Shown piece by piece: positions 30,801 to 38,628 of a stretch of DNA of 64,000 bases. The stretch is from Caballeronia sordidicola (GTDB taxonomy: Bacteria > Pseudomonadota > Gammaproteobacteria > Burkholderiales > Burkholderiaceae): contig NZ_JNFG01000028.1 of NCBI RefSeq assembly GCF_000729995.1, positions 30,409 through 94,408 of the forward strand. Reading direction: 5' to 3'. Each line of letters opens with the position of its first letter. Positions within the stretch are counted from its first letter, which is position 1. Both the position numbers and the translations under genes were made by a program. The notes under the pieces are model-generated. The model was not told where the DNA came from. It did no database searches and was given only the letters and a program-made list of their open reading frames with translations.

Positions 30801-31606
30801 AGCGCAAGGTCAAGGCACGTCGCAAGTCCAGTATCAGCGATTTGACTGGGGCCGCGAACCTTTTGGCCAATATGCTCAAAGCTAGCAGGCGGCAGCGCGT
30901 AGTCAAGGCCCATCGCGCCGACAGCGTTCCAGATGGCGGAAACTAGCTCCCAAGCGCGCTTGGCGCCGCCTTGATAACCGTCTATGGCGCCGGATTTACC
31001 AGCCTTCCGCAGCACTTCCGACGCCTGCTTCAGTATCTTCTCAATCACCGGCTCGTTCGGCTGCACGAATGCAGCTACCATGTCCGGCATCGAAGATAGA
31101 CCGCCCCACTGATTGCGTGGCAGGAGTTCGACCGACGTTTCGAACATCGTAACTTCCCGCGAATCGGCGGCGCCCGAGTAAAGACGAAAAGTGACGGTTG
31201 CCTTCTCTGCTTCCGTAAGGCGTCCGAGTAGCGGGCCGTCGAGCCCAAGGTCTAACTCGTTGACTCGGACACTTTGCCCAGCGCCAACATGGTCAATGTG
31301 CCAAGTTTTTGTTTTCAGGAACGCAGGCTCGGACCCGACCGTCAGCCGAAGCTCTTTGATATCCCGCTCGGTGTCGTTGTGGACTGCAAGCTCCCGCACA
31401 ACGGGGACCGCATTCTGGAAGTCGGCGAGATTGACTTTGCTAGCTAGCGTGCTCTCAATGCGAACAACGCGCGGCGTTACCGGTTCTAGCACCGGTTCTT
31501 GATTGACTTCTTCCACTTGGCCCCCGTCTCTATGCGGTGCGGCCGCGCTATGACGCGGCACTCTCAAATATTTTGTTTTTGGTGCTAAATTGGTCCCCGG
31601 CGGCAT
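24896..31606 (-). CDS. Giant DUF4011/DUF3320 helicase with Vsr-like nuclease domain
   Basis: This 2,236-residue protein combines several domains. Residues 250-310 look like a transglutaminase-type fold with Cys264 (ATCLDLALLF) and His290 (TQGHAFAGVW) plus Asp308/309. DUF4011 follows (RWQRKLLDLSLRNNLLSF, about 424-650). An SF1 helicase has Walker A GPPGTGKS at 735-742 and, far downstream, VVFDEASQIPVWDA, VGDPKQLPPTS and ITRARQEL. A PD-(D/E)XK domain of the Vsr/MTES_1575 type follows (FRIDLGVVD, GIECDGATYH, LRGLGWEILRIWSTDWW), then DUF3320 near the C-terminus. Proteins of this kind occur in defence islands; the most likely role is recognition, unwinding and cleavage of foreign nucleic acid. It is divergent from the DUF3883 gene and probably leads a three-gene transcript. 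Confidence 0.82.
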   Translation of the reverse strand: MPPGTNLAPKTKYLRVPRHSAAAPHRDGGQVEEVNQEPVLEPVTPRVVRIESTLASKVNLADFQNAVPVVRELAVHNDTERDIKELRLTVGSEPAFLKTKTWHIDHVGAGQSVRVNELDLGLDGPLLGRLTEAEKATVTFRLYSGAADSREVTMFETSVELLPRNQWGGLSSMPDMVAAFVQPNEPVIEKILKQASEVLRKAGKSGAIDGYQGGAKRAWELVSAIWNAVGAMGLDYALPPASFEHIGQKVRGPSQIADTGLATCLDLALLFSATIEQAGLHPVLVFTQGHAFAGVWLKAEEFSTAIVDDVTALRKRVKLKEMVLFETTLATHRPLPAFSYASERGNLQISEVEESKFELAVDIRRARLQRIKPLASEHAIERTVGDASEEIIEVRFEEAPDLPEDAPQDAKDDGVEKPEDRLTRWQRKLLDLSLRNNLLSFKGGKKAIKLDAPDPGQLEDILAEGHAIRLLPRPDLMDGNDLRNQAIYEGRERENIRHVHALDALKRKEVFVGIDQDEMDARLVELYRSARTTMQEGGSNTLYLALGFLSWTRDNKDDKRFRAPLILVPVTLDRKSARSGFSVKLHDDESRFNPTLIEMLRQDFQLELGVSDAELPKDESGLDVAGIWKTVSTAIKDIKGWEVVEDVVLSTFSFAKYLMWKDLTERTEQLKQNPVVKHLIETPREPYPSSISFPNPRMLDAELPPTETFCPLPADSSQLSAIVAGSKGKDFVLIGPPGTGKSQTISNLIAQCLAERKRVLFVSEKMAALDVVYRRLEEVGLGDFCLELHSNKARKTEVLDQLRKTWDASAALAPDEWHAEAHRLGMLRASLNQYVERLHQRHKNGLSAYEAIGRVVAGVDLPVLLLSWPSVHAHDANGMRALRESADLLDVHAKVLGYGQLTANPLAHVTQTEWSPSWQQSLLDAARNVAPAVDRFESAAGGLVSAIGIGTFELTVRTRDALKTLADSLPRAAGHDWRFVLRPDAKTISEELRKAVPLVLRHREVHGQLSSSASGHVIEQLLLAMTQLARYRKLESELSAPWTESAITQLRAGLELLQKRAEVIGQLSLQYKDDIGHATVQTLQDEWKLLESSSWPMNLIRRRALAKHLKALAIGGQKPKIAEDIALLVKSDALHAEVHALSHLPSLTDNMWAGLRTHVDEANAAISFQAALRAALIREQWADNGLEPVAQGKCGDLAKDNLHRIREMKELENELSHVTSLCEDTSGSWAGFNTNLPVAQTFVRHQAALTAARAGAQWQDENFGVVESGLCGVPASANLARMRELVRLERQIDNAIELSQMTSGLWSGLKTKIENVDAALQFAASLSSALANLASTPEALAALKGPISLLLGDGNILLEPTGPVAGAGMLYSTALATFDAAVTQFSIASGLAASDRTSLGELLPAAIAAKARDVSAASGRLNAWCAWRKARGQAVSLGLAALVGGLENGAVPASKTREAFETDYCRWWLNAVVDADEVLRTFVSAEHEKRIRDFRELDDRFTKLTQAWVRSQLSAGHPSQESVSRGSEWGLLRYEMQKKSRHLPLRELMAQAPSAVMKLTPCLLMSPLSIAQFLPAATAAFDVVVFDEASQIPVWDAIGAIARGKQVIMVGDPKQLPPTSFFDRAESDADDTDVETDLESILEECIGANLPTLKLSWHYRSRHESLIAFSNHRYYGGELVTFPSPVTDDRAVSFHHVGTGRYEKGGARTNQLEAKALVADLVGRLKSPGFHESGHTIGVVTFNAEQQSLIEDLLDEARRKDPSIEPFFLESQLEPVFVKNLESVQGDERDIMYFSITYGPGIDGNVSMNFGPMNRQGGERRLNVAITRARQELRVFSSLRPEQMDLSRTQALGVRDLKHFLEFAERGARALGEAVAGSIGGFDSPFEQAVCIALSERGWTLHSQVGVSAFRIDLGVVDPDAPGRYLSGIECDGATYHRSATARDRDKLREQVLRGLGWEILRIWSTDWWIDMQGTVEKIHCQLEALLVEQRAKRVRTEQEAAVLAGQVIADVMAMPDEQVGHSGEAVAHPLADVDADVDTTKLPVTYARNDAVLYPSDSIEGRFIEVDLTLQGYAVDANAFFDIIYNPTLLRLIEHVVRVEGPVRDEVLARRIARVHGWVRTGAKIQDRVVRLASQHHIGDAEDVGTFFRAKGDPADKQSRFRRPIDGTVRSVDEISLAELRALAFEMMRAGHDGESGVPAMAREVGLRKLNAGSRMRLQMAWLDATKATGPNADA

Positions 31607-31804
31607 ATCGAAATATCAGCCCCGGGTGTTTCAGAAGTCTCACGCCCATAGTCGGCGTAACCTTCGACTGTGCAAATATGCTCCCGTTGTGGCTCGCACC
31701 ATACGCCGAATTGACGGCAAAAGGGCTGCCTTTCCGGCGAACGACAGGATAAGCATCTTCATACTTTCCTCACGCCCACGCCAGTGATTTCTGGCAGGGA
31801 AAGA

Positions 31805-33436
31805 ATGGAAATGCTCCCAAGACGATTGCATTGTTCTAAAGCATTTTTGTGTGCAGCCGTTAACACGTTGGTATTGCGACGCAGGAAGCGAAGCTTTTTG
31901 AACGCGGAACCGGCTTGCGTTGACTCATGTAGCCGCACACATCTTGCCTATCCTATGAGCCCTGACCTCGTCTACGCAGCGTTGAGCATGCACCGTCCGC
32001 AACTTCACGCGGAACGACGTTCGGACGGCTTCTCTTTTTGGCTCGGTCCGAAGCGGATGGGTCTCGAGTCAACCCGCATAATTCGTGTTAGCCGCAAGCC
32101 TTCGTCGAGTATCACCATGCTGAAGCGAGCTGTGACTGGTCGATTAGGCGACGCGATGGGTTCCGAGCGGCCTTTCATAGGTGGCCTGCCAGAGCTGCTG
32201 GCAATCGTCGACGCGGAGCTTACATTGTTGGCTGGCTCCACGGACGGTGCTGCAGCCGGCGCGGCTTCCTCGGCAGTGCAAATGGAAGGCGGTGGGACAG
32301 AGCGAAAATCAACGAGTCTCAAAAATCTTCAAGACCCGAGGGCAGTTACAGCAGCGATAGAAGAATTCGAGCGTGTTGGCCGCACGTCGTTTCTTGAAAA
32401 GTACAAATTTGGTAAGTCTCGGGAGTACATGCTGCGCGACGCGAGCACCGGCAAACTCTACGACTCGAAAGCGATTGTCGGCGCTGCTTACGGGTATGCC
32501 TTCCCCGATGATGGACCTCTTCGTGCCGAAGATTTCTCCGGCGGCGAGGCGACTGTCGAGCGCGTCTTGTCTGAACTCGGGTTCGAAGTAGTCCGAGTTG
32601 GACAGGACTGGACGCAAGCTGAGGTTGAGGCTACTGTGCGGGCCTACTTCGAGATGCTTCGACTGGAGTCTTTGGGCTTGGTGTACAACAAGTCGGAACG
32701 CAATGAACAACTCCGCTCTGAATTGTCGGCTCGCAGCAAATCATCCGTCGAACTCAAGTTTCAGAATATCTCGGCAGTCCTCGACCAGTTAGCCCTCCCG
32801 TATGTTCGTGGATACAAACCACGTGCGAATCTCCAGACGCTACTGCGGCAAGCCGTTCTGCAATTCGTCGAGTCTCATCGGGATTCCCTAGCAAACGTGA
32901 TGGAAAATTTTGATGAAAGAACTAAGCCGGGGGAGCAGGAGTTCCGCGGAGTTCTTGTCGAGCGACCAAAGATTGAGCGCAATCAAGTTGCTGTGAATCG
33001 AGTTCGTCTTCCGAGGAAGCTTGACTATGCCGCTCGCGAGGAACGCAATCGAACGCTTGGCTATGGAGGTGAAGAATGGAGTATGAATTTTGAGAGGACT
33101 CGTCTGTTTGACGGCGCTCGTCCGGATTTGGCCGCAAAAATAGACTGGATATCGGACCGACTCGGCGATGGGACGGGCTACGATATTTTGTCATTCGAAA
33201 CGACAGAGGTTGCGCGGTTCGTCGAAGTGAAAACAACGAATGGCACTTCCACGACGCCATTTGTCGTTACCCGGAATGAGTTGGAGTTCTCCGAGGAAAT
33301 CGAAGATGCATTCTGTCTGTATAGGGTATTTGACTTCGGCGTAACCCCGCGGCTCTTCATACTTAGAGGGCCGCTCTCCAGCCATCTAGAGTTGGAGCCG
33401 ATTGACTACCGAGCGCGGCTGAGAGCTACAGCATGA
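31805..33436 (+). CDS. ScoMcrA-head / DUF3883 restriction-like protein
   Basis: The C-terminal 100 residues are a DUF3883 domain with a nuclease-like pattern (GYDILSFETTEVARFVEVKT, then TPFVVTRNELEFSEE). The middle carries a ScoMcrA-type N-terminal head (FLEKYKFGKSREYML, YDSKAIVGAAYGYAF, LRAEDFSGGEATV, LGFEVV). Proteins with these parts are seen in type IV-like restriction of modified DNA. The ATG at 31805, preceded by AGGGAAAG, gives 543 residues, but the first 150 are Arg/Ser-rich and poorly protein-like; later Met codons could be the true start. It is divergent from the giant helicase with about 200 bp between, so the two may share a regulatory region. Confidence 0.72.
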   Translation: MEMLPRRLHCSKAFLCAAVNTLVLRRRKRSFLNAEPACVDSCSRTHLAYPMSPDLVYAALSMHRPQLHAERRSDGFSFWLGPKRMGLESTRIIRVSRKPSSSITMLKRAVTGRLGDAMGSERPFIGGLPELLAIVDAELTLLAGSTDGAAAGAASSAVQMEGGGTERKSTSLKNLQDPRAVTAAIEEFERVGRTSFLEKYKFGKSREYMLRDASTGKLYDSKAIVGAAYGYAFPDDGPLRAEDFSGGEATVERVLSELGFEVVRVGQDWTQAEVEATVRAYFEMLRLESLGLVYNKSERNEQLRSELSARSKSSVELKFQNISAVLDQLALPYVRGYKPRANLQTLLRQAVLQFVESHRDSLANVMENFDERTKPGEQEFRGVLVERPKIERNQVAVNRVRLPRKLDYAAREERNRTLGYGGEEWSMNFERTRLFDGARPDLAAKIDWISDRLGDGTGYDILSFETTEVARFVEVKTTNGTSTTPFVVTRNELEFSEEIEDAFCLYRVFDFGVTPRLFILRGPLSSHLELEPIDYRARLRATA

Positions 33437-34305
33437 CGCTGTTAGTTTCTCTTCCGTGCAAGGGCGAGCCAATCGTTTCAAGGCTGGACACTTTCGCGTT
33501 TTTTCCTTATACGAGCCTTCCTCATCAAGCGTCACGGCGCTAGGCCGAGGCAACGTTACTCCGGAAGTCACCGCGTTGAATAAACCTTACGCCGCGGCAC
33601 GGAAAGCTTCGCAAGAGGCGACGGATACCGCCGAGGGTTCGCTCACTGTGCTAGGCGGCGCATCACCGAATGGCGCGGTTGCGAAGGGTTGATATGACGC
33701 TGCAGGCTTGTCCAGATTCCAATCCTCGAAAATTCGAGAGAATCCGTGGTCCACAGATAATCAACGATTGGACGTGCGACCTCTTTTGCCCCTGTGCGCC
33801 ATTGACGGTTACTTCTCAAGTATTCCGATGATTAGAAGAAACGCCAGCGGCACCCGATGAGCAAGGCAACGCGGGCGCCCCATATCGCGACCCAGTCGAT
33901 GTTCCTCAGAGACGAAGCGAAGCGGATAGCCAGTCCGTAGAACTTTTCATTGGCCCAGCCTCGACGAGTGCGCGACATCGCGGATGCGTGTATGTCATTG
34001 GCTCAAAGTATAGGAACCAATCGGCGCTTTGCGCGAGATTGTACTTGCTGTTTGGGCGACGATTGTCGAGGCTACGTGCAGCTCACAAGCTGCACGAGCC
34101 ATCAACTTGAAAATATCACAGCTATTGCCTAAGTTAGTAATTCCAAGCCGGTGCAATGCCGGCGCGCAGTACCACGAGTGCGCCTTTATTCGTCGCATTG
34201 ACCGCCCGCCAGGTCAGGCCCCCTTTTTATGAGAGGGTATGACGGGAGCAGGCGATGAATCAAGTCTGGTTGAGGCTGGATTTCGCGACATGGGTAGTCG
34301 GTCGC
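33437..34305. other. Gene-free stretch before the Tn7-like module
   Basis: No credible gene in 870 bp. It contains a 14-bp palindrome (CTCGAA AA TTCGAG, 33725-33738), an inverted ATTGG/CCAAT pair near 33991-34020 and a perfect 9-bp hairpin at 34075-34096. One transposon end is expected here by analogy with Tn7, where tnsA lies next to an end, but no clear terminal repeat could be paired. Confidence 0.5.
34075..34096. repeat. Perfect 9-bp inverted repeat with 4-nt loop
   Basis: CGTGCAGCT and AGCTGCACG flank CACA. There is no T-run, so this is not a normal terminator. It may be a protein-binding site or an end structure of the mobile element to the right. Confidence 0.7.
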
Positions 34306-34596
34306 CTAATCCTCAATGTCCTGTCCCTTTTTAAGCTGTTGGATAGGGATGCTCTCAACGCCCATGGCGTGCAGGCAGGCAACCAGAAAGGCCGCGGAGA
34401 ATCGCTTGCGGTTAATTTTGCGGTTTATCTGGTCAGGCGACTCGTAAATGCCAAGCGTTTCCAGCATCCGCGAAAGCTGTTTGTAGCGGATTCCGCGCCG
34501 CATCATCTCTTCTTCTATCAGCCCCTTCGCTTCTTCTTCCCACTGCCCGTACGGCTCGATTTGCAGCCGGAGACGCCTGTTCGACAGCTCTTCCAT
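34306..34596 (-). CDS. Small DUF6471-like protein next to tnsA
   Basis: The 96-residue product starting at MEELSNRRLRLQI has AAGGA six bases upstream of its ATG; a longer in-frame start at 34683 lacks such a site. The body reads EEEMMRRGIRYKQLSRMLET, then INRKINRKRFSAAFLVACLH, a pattern I associate with DUF6471, small helix-turn-helix-like proteins. It is divergent from tnsA with about 250 bp between, which makes it a candidate regulator of the transposition operon. Regulation is inferred from position. Confidence 0.65.
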   Translation of the reverse strand: MEELSNRRLRLQIEPYGQWEEEAKGLIEEEMMRRGIRYKQLSRMLETLGIYESPDQINRKINRKRFSAAFLVACLHAMGVESIPIQQLKKGQDIED

Positions 34597-34844
34597 CGTT
34601 GTTCCTTGACCTCGTTCGAGTCTCCGCTTTCTTGCTACCGGAATTCTCTCACGCCTATTTTCGGTCGTATACGACCGGCCCACGGGCCGGTACCACTACA
34701 CGTTCTCAGCAAGCCATTTTTCTGCGAGGACAGGATGCTGACAATACCTTTACAACCTAGTTTGCCGGCCCGACGTGCCGCAACTGCATCTAGCGCGACC
34801 AACCACGCGAGAAGTCGGTCGCAAGCCCCAGTCGGAGGTGCGAA

Positions 34845-35615
34845 ATGAGAAGCGCACCTTCCTATGGCGTCCGCAGTCGCCGGGGCGCTGCGAACGCAGG
34901 CGTCCGATTCACGGCCCGGACGTATGGCAAGGCCCGAATCGGCACCTATGCAGAAAAGGCCGACGGGCACATCACAGTCGATTCCGACGCCGAGCGCCTG
35001 GTAGCGCACATGTTGTGCGTTGACCCGCGCGTGCGCTCTTTCAAGCAGCAACCGTTCACCGTCGATTTGGTCGGCCAACGGCTGTTGTTCACACGGGAGG
35101 AAGTGTCGGAAGCGCGCAAGACGCGCGGTAGTCGCGGCGGGGAAACGGAGTACACGCCAGACTTCGCCACCGTTCAGGCCGATGGCCTGCAGCGCGCATA
35201 TGAGGTCAAAATAAAGGGCTTCGAGGGTGATGACAGTTACTGGGCCAAGGTCGAGCGGGCTCGGGAAATCATGGAGGCGTATTGCTATCCGCTATCCACG
35301 GTGGTCGTGCCTGCGGATGAACGGCACCCGGTCGTTGTCAACGCACAACTATTGAAGCCGGCAATAGCGCGTGCTCGAGAATACCTGACGCCCGACATCA
35401 TCGATCGGGTCGAAAGCTATTGCGGATCGGGCCCGGTGTTGCAGCGCGCGCTGTGCGCCGACCTCCAAATTCCGACCGGCCTGATTCCGCCACTGCTGGC
35501 TACCGGTGTGCTGCAGGCAGACCTGGCGCATCACCAAATCTGCTCCACGCTGGAATTGTCGGCCGCGTATGGCGACCTATGCCACCTCTGTCTGATTGAG
35601 GAGTTGCGGCCATGA
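34845..35615 (+). CDS. tnsA: Tn7-like transposition endonuclease TnsA
   Basis: TnsA cuts the 5' ends of the transposon and lets Tn7-like elements move by cut-and-paste. The 256-residue protein has the PD-(D/E)XK signature: Glu50 (SDAERLVAHML), Asp106 in EYTPDFATV and E120-V-K122 in YEVKIKG. GGAGG lies 6 bp before the ATG. It overlaps tnsB by 4 bp. The N-terminus carries a short basic segment. The C-terminal half should contact TnsC, as in Tn7, but this is not visible in the sequence. Presence of TnsA separates this element from Tn5053-type TniABQ elements. Confidence 0.85.
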   Translation: MRSAPSYGVRSRRGAANAGVRFTARTYGKARIGTYAEKADGHITVDSDAERLVAHMLCVDPRVRSFKQQPFTVDLVGQRLLFTREEVSEARKTRGSRGGETEYTPDFATVQADGLQRAYEVKIKGFEGDDSYWAKVERAREIMEAYCYPLSTVVVPADERHPVVVNAQLLKPAIARAREYLTPDIIDRVESYCGSGPVLQRALCADLQIPTGLIPPLLATGVLQADLAHHQICSTLELSAAYGDLCHLCLIEELRP

Positions 35616-37645
35616 TGTCCGACCTGCGCGCGGGAGACAAGCTCGTGCTGCCCGGCAAACCGGACAGCTTCTTCGAGGTGCTGAACAGTCGCCTGCATGC
35701 AGGTTCCATCCAGCTATTCGACGCCGAGAAACGTGAGGCCCGGTATGTCCAATACGACGACATCCGCGCCCGGATTGCGGAAGGCAGTCTGGCGCTGCAT
35801 CGAAAGGGGCTGCCGCGCGTCAGCCTTGCGGCCCAGTACGACAATCCGGAATTGCACAGCAGGGTCAGTTGGCTGAACGACACACTGCGTCGCATTGATG
35901 CCATCAGGGAGCAACGGGGTCCGTCGTTCAACGCAGCGATAGCTCTAGCGCGTGAAGCCTATGTAATGGAGAACACGGGCAAGCTGCTTGTTTGCGCGTT
36001 TCCGTCGCGCGCGGCTTTGTACCGGGCGCGCAATCAGCAACTGCTCGGTCTTCCCGTCCTCCAGGGTGACAAGAACAAAGGCAATGCGACGGCCAGGTAT
36101 CCAAAGAAACTTGTCGAATTCGTCGAAGAGGTCATCAAGGACGAGTTCCTGGTCACCGAATCGAAGTGGACGGTTCTCGACCTGACGAAATACATCAACC
36201 GTGAAGCCCGTCGCCGCGGCCTGCATGTTGCCAGGCACGATATCAGCCGCAAGTTCGTATGCGCAAAGATTCATGACGTCACCGTTGATGCCGACTACGA
36301 CCGGATGGACCCGCTGGACCGGGTCGCGGGCAAATCGTTCGCGAAGAAGCGCATTCGGGCTGCGTTCCCGTTCGCCCGCATCGAGCAGGATGCTGTCCAC
36401 CTGCCATTCGTCGTGCGCACACCTCATGGCATCGCCCGGACCATCTATCTGGTGCTGGCAATCGATGTCTGCACTGGATACCCAGTCGGATGGCATCTCG
36501 TAATCGGTTCGCCTCGCGAGATGGATTCTCTGTTGTGCCTGGAGATGTATCTGACGCCCGCCAAGGCGGCCAGATTTAAAGAGCTGGGTATTGCCCACGC
36601 ACTGAACATATATGGCACGCCTGCACAGGTCGTTTTCGACAATGGCTCGGAGACCAAGGGCGGAAGGATCGTGCGCCTTGAGCTGCTGGGCATGGACGTT
36701 AAGCACTGCAAGGCCAAGGAAGCTCAGGGCAAGCCATTCATCGAGCGCCTGAACAGGTCGCTCAAGGAAGCATTGCAGCTTCTCTCGGGTTGCACGCGCT
36801 TCGAAGGAAAAGATGGTGTGCGCGACCCCGAGGCGCTGGGCGAAGAGTTGATGACCGTCGACGAGCTGGAGAAGTGGATTGTCAGGTGGCTTTACGAGGA
36901 CTGGGTCAACAGCCCCCTTGACCGACTGCGTTGGGACGAGCTGCTTGTCGAGTCGGTGAAGGGAAAGACGCCGCTTGAGCGCCTGACTTACCAGACCGAT
37001 GAATTGGGGCAGCCCATCACCCTGCCACCTCCGCGTCGTGAATGGATGGCCGCGCTTTTCGAACACAAATCGTGCGTGCTTAGCGCGAAGACGGGCATCT
37101 CGCTTGAGCATGGTTTCAGGTACCGAGGCGACGCTATGTCGTATTTGCTCGCCAAGTACGGCGACCGCGCGCAGCTTCATGTGGTCTACAACCCCGACGA
37201 TTTCCGCCAGGCGTACGTGTACGAGGGCGATGACCTTCCGCTTGTCACGCTAATGCACGAACACGTCCGTCGGGAAACGCCGGCATGGACCTTCGCGGAG
37301 GCCAAAGTCCGATTCGATTCGGGCATGCACAACTGGACAGCTCCGGATGACAAGATCCAATTCGAGCGGGACATGGACGAGGCGGTCGTCGGAAACGGGA
37401 AAGTCAGTAAGCGCAAGGCCCGCGGTAAGCGCGAAGAAAACAAGGAAACGGTGCGCCGCGCCAAAGACAACTCGGCCGTCCAGCGCTCCATCGATCGGCC
37501 GCTCTCAGCGGCAGCGCCGTTTGGACCGGCTCCTTCGACCAATCCGTCGTTGTCGGCGAAAAGCCTCCAGCCCGACGTCATCTCATTTGACGACGCGCCT
37601 TTTATGGACGTTCTGGATAGAAACACTGGAGAAAAATTACTGTGA
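35612..37645 (+). CDS. tnsB: Tn7-like DDE transposase TnsB
   Basis: TnsB binds the element's ends and carries out 3'-end cleavage and joining. The 677-residue protein has an RNase-H/integrase fold with likely catalytic residues Asp260 (EQDAVHLPF), Asp343 (VVFDNGSET) and Glu378 (KPFIERLNRSLKEAL); LAIDVCTGYPVGW lies between the first two. The N-terminal 200 residues are helical and presumably bind end repeats (KWTVLDLTKYINREARRRGL). The last 100 residues are basic, then Ser/Pro-rich, and would hold the TnsC contact. It overlaps both tnsA and tnsC by 4 bp, so all are translationally coupled. Confidence 0.88.
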   Translation: MMSDLRAGDKLVLPGKPDSFFEVLNSRLHAGSIQLFDAEKREARYVQYDDIRARIAEGSLALHRKGLPRVSLAAQYDNPELHSRVSWLNDTLRRIDAIREQRGPSFNAAIALAREAYVMENTGKLLVCAFPSRAALYRARNQQLLGLPVLQGDKNKGNATARYPKKLVEFVEEVIKDEFLVTESKWTVLDLTKYINREARRRGLHVARHDISRKFVCAKIHDVTVDADYDRMDPLDRVAGKSFAKKRIRAAFPFARIEQDAVHLPFVVRTPHGIARTIYLVLAIDVCTGYPVGWHLVIGSPREMDSLLCLEMYLTPAKAARFKELGIAHALNIYGTPAQVVFDNGSETKGGRIVRLELLGMDVKHCKAKEAQGKPFIERLNRSLKEALQLLSGCTRFEGKDGVRDPEALGEELMTVDELEKWIVRWLYEDWVNSPLDRLRWDELLVESVKGKTPLERLTYQTDELGQPITLPPPRREWMAALFEHKSCVLSAKTGISLEHGFRYRGDAMSYLLAKYGDRAQLHVVYNPDDFRQAYVYEGDDLPLVTLMHEHVRRETPAWTFAEAKVRFDSGMHNWTAPDDKIQFERDMDEAVVGNGKVSKRKARGKREENKETVRRAKDNSAVQRSIDRPLSAAAPFGPAPSTNPSLSAKSLQPDVISFDDAPFMDVLDRNTGEKLL

Positions 37646-38628
37646 CGCCCGCCCAACTACTGCGTAAGAAAATTGAAGGTTGCGAACTTACGCACCCCAT
37701 GTTCATGGAGCACCTCACGGCGCTCAAAGGGCGAGTCGATGACGCCCTTGCTGGCTTTGCTCCCAAGGTCGTTCGCGTTCCTGGTCCGAGCCGCGCAGGC
37801 AAATCCTCGCTCATCGCGAGACTTTCTCGTGACTACCCCGCCAACCGTATCGATGGCCGACGCCATGTACCCGTACTGGTTGTTCCGGTGCCGCCCTCCG
37901 CGACCGCGAAACTGCTTCCCAAAAGTGTGTTGGGTGCGTTGGGCATAAGGGTTCCCCGCAGCATGACGGCGGGCACGATGGACGACTTGATGGCGGAGCA
38001 GCTTCGCCTGGCTGGCACACGCGTCGTGATTTTCGACGAGATATCGCACCTCGTTGATGAAGGGTCGCGGGTGCCTCCGCGCGCAGCAAGCGATTGGCTC
38101 AAAACTCTTTCGGACAAACTCGGCATGACGCTGATTCTCTTCGGCATTCCTCGACTCGAGCGGCTATTTTCGGCAAATGAACAATTGCGTAGCCGCGCCA
38201 GTCCTGCACGCTACTTTCTGCCGTACGACGCGACCGATTCTGACCAGATGAACGCCTACCTCGGATGCGTGGCCTATTACGGACGCCTATGCGCGGCAGC
38301 GGGCTATCCCATTAACGCGCCTGACCGCGTGCTCACGCAGCAATGCTATCTGCTCACCGGTGGCCTGATCGGAGTGCTGGCCGACTTCATGCGCGAGTTG
38401 GCGATTGTGATGAAAAACGAAGCACCGCGTGCCATCACGTACGCAGACTGTCAAAGGGCGAGTGAATCCGTCAACCATGCGGGGTCACCGCACAGACTGG
38501 CTTTCCAGGATGCTGGCATGGACGGCGCAGGCGTGGAGCCGGCAGCGCTGAAACAGGCATACGTTCATGTCCTGACTAGTAACTCGGCGTCTGTACCAAT
38601 TCGTAAAAAATCGGGAGATAAACAATGA
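37642..38628 (+). CDS. tnsC: Tn7-like AAA+ regulator TnsC (TniB-like)
   Basis: TnsC is the ATPase that links target recognition to the transposase. The 328-residue protein has Walker A GPSRAGKSS at 48-56, Walker B VVIFDEISHL (FDE at 131-133) and LILFGIPRLERLF. Its size is nearer TniB than Tn7 TnsC (555 residues), as in many compact Tn7-like elements. It starts at a GTG overlapping the tnsB stop and its own stop overlaps the tniQ ATG. Membership in the TniB/TnsC AAA+ family is firm. Confidence 0.87.
   Translation: MTPAQLLRKKIEGCELTHPMFMEHLTALKGRVDDALAGFAPKVVRVPGPSRAGKSSLIARLSRDYPANRIDGRRHVPVLVVPVPPSATAKLLPKSVLGALGIRVPRSMTAGTMDDLMAEQLRLAGTRVVIFDEISHLVDEGSRVPPRAASDWLKTLSDKLGMTLILFGIPRLERLFSANEQLRSRASPARYFLPYDATDSDQMNAYLGCVAYYGRLCAAAGYPINAPDRVLTQQCYLLTGGLIGVLADFMRELAIVMKNEAPRAITYADCQRASESVNHAGSPHRLAFQDAGMDGAGVEPAALKQAYVHVLTSNSASVPIRKKSGDKQ

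Noticed and set aside
34255..34848. Plus-strand frame overlapping the DUF6471-like gene
   Set aside because: It is the antisense shadow of a gene with a better start signal and recognisable family pattern.
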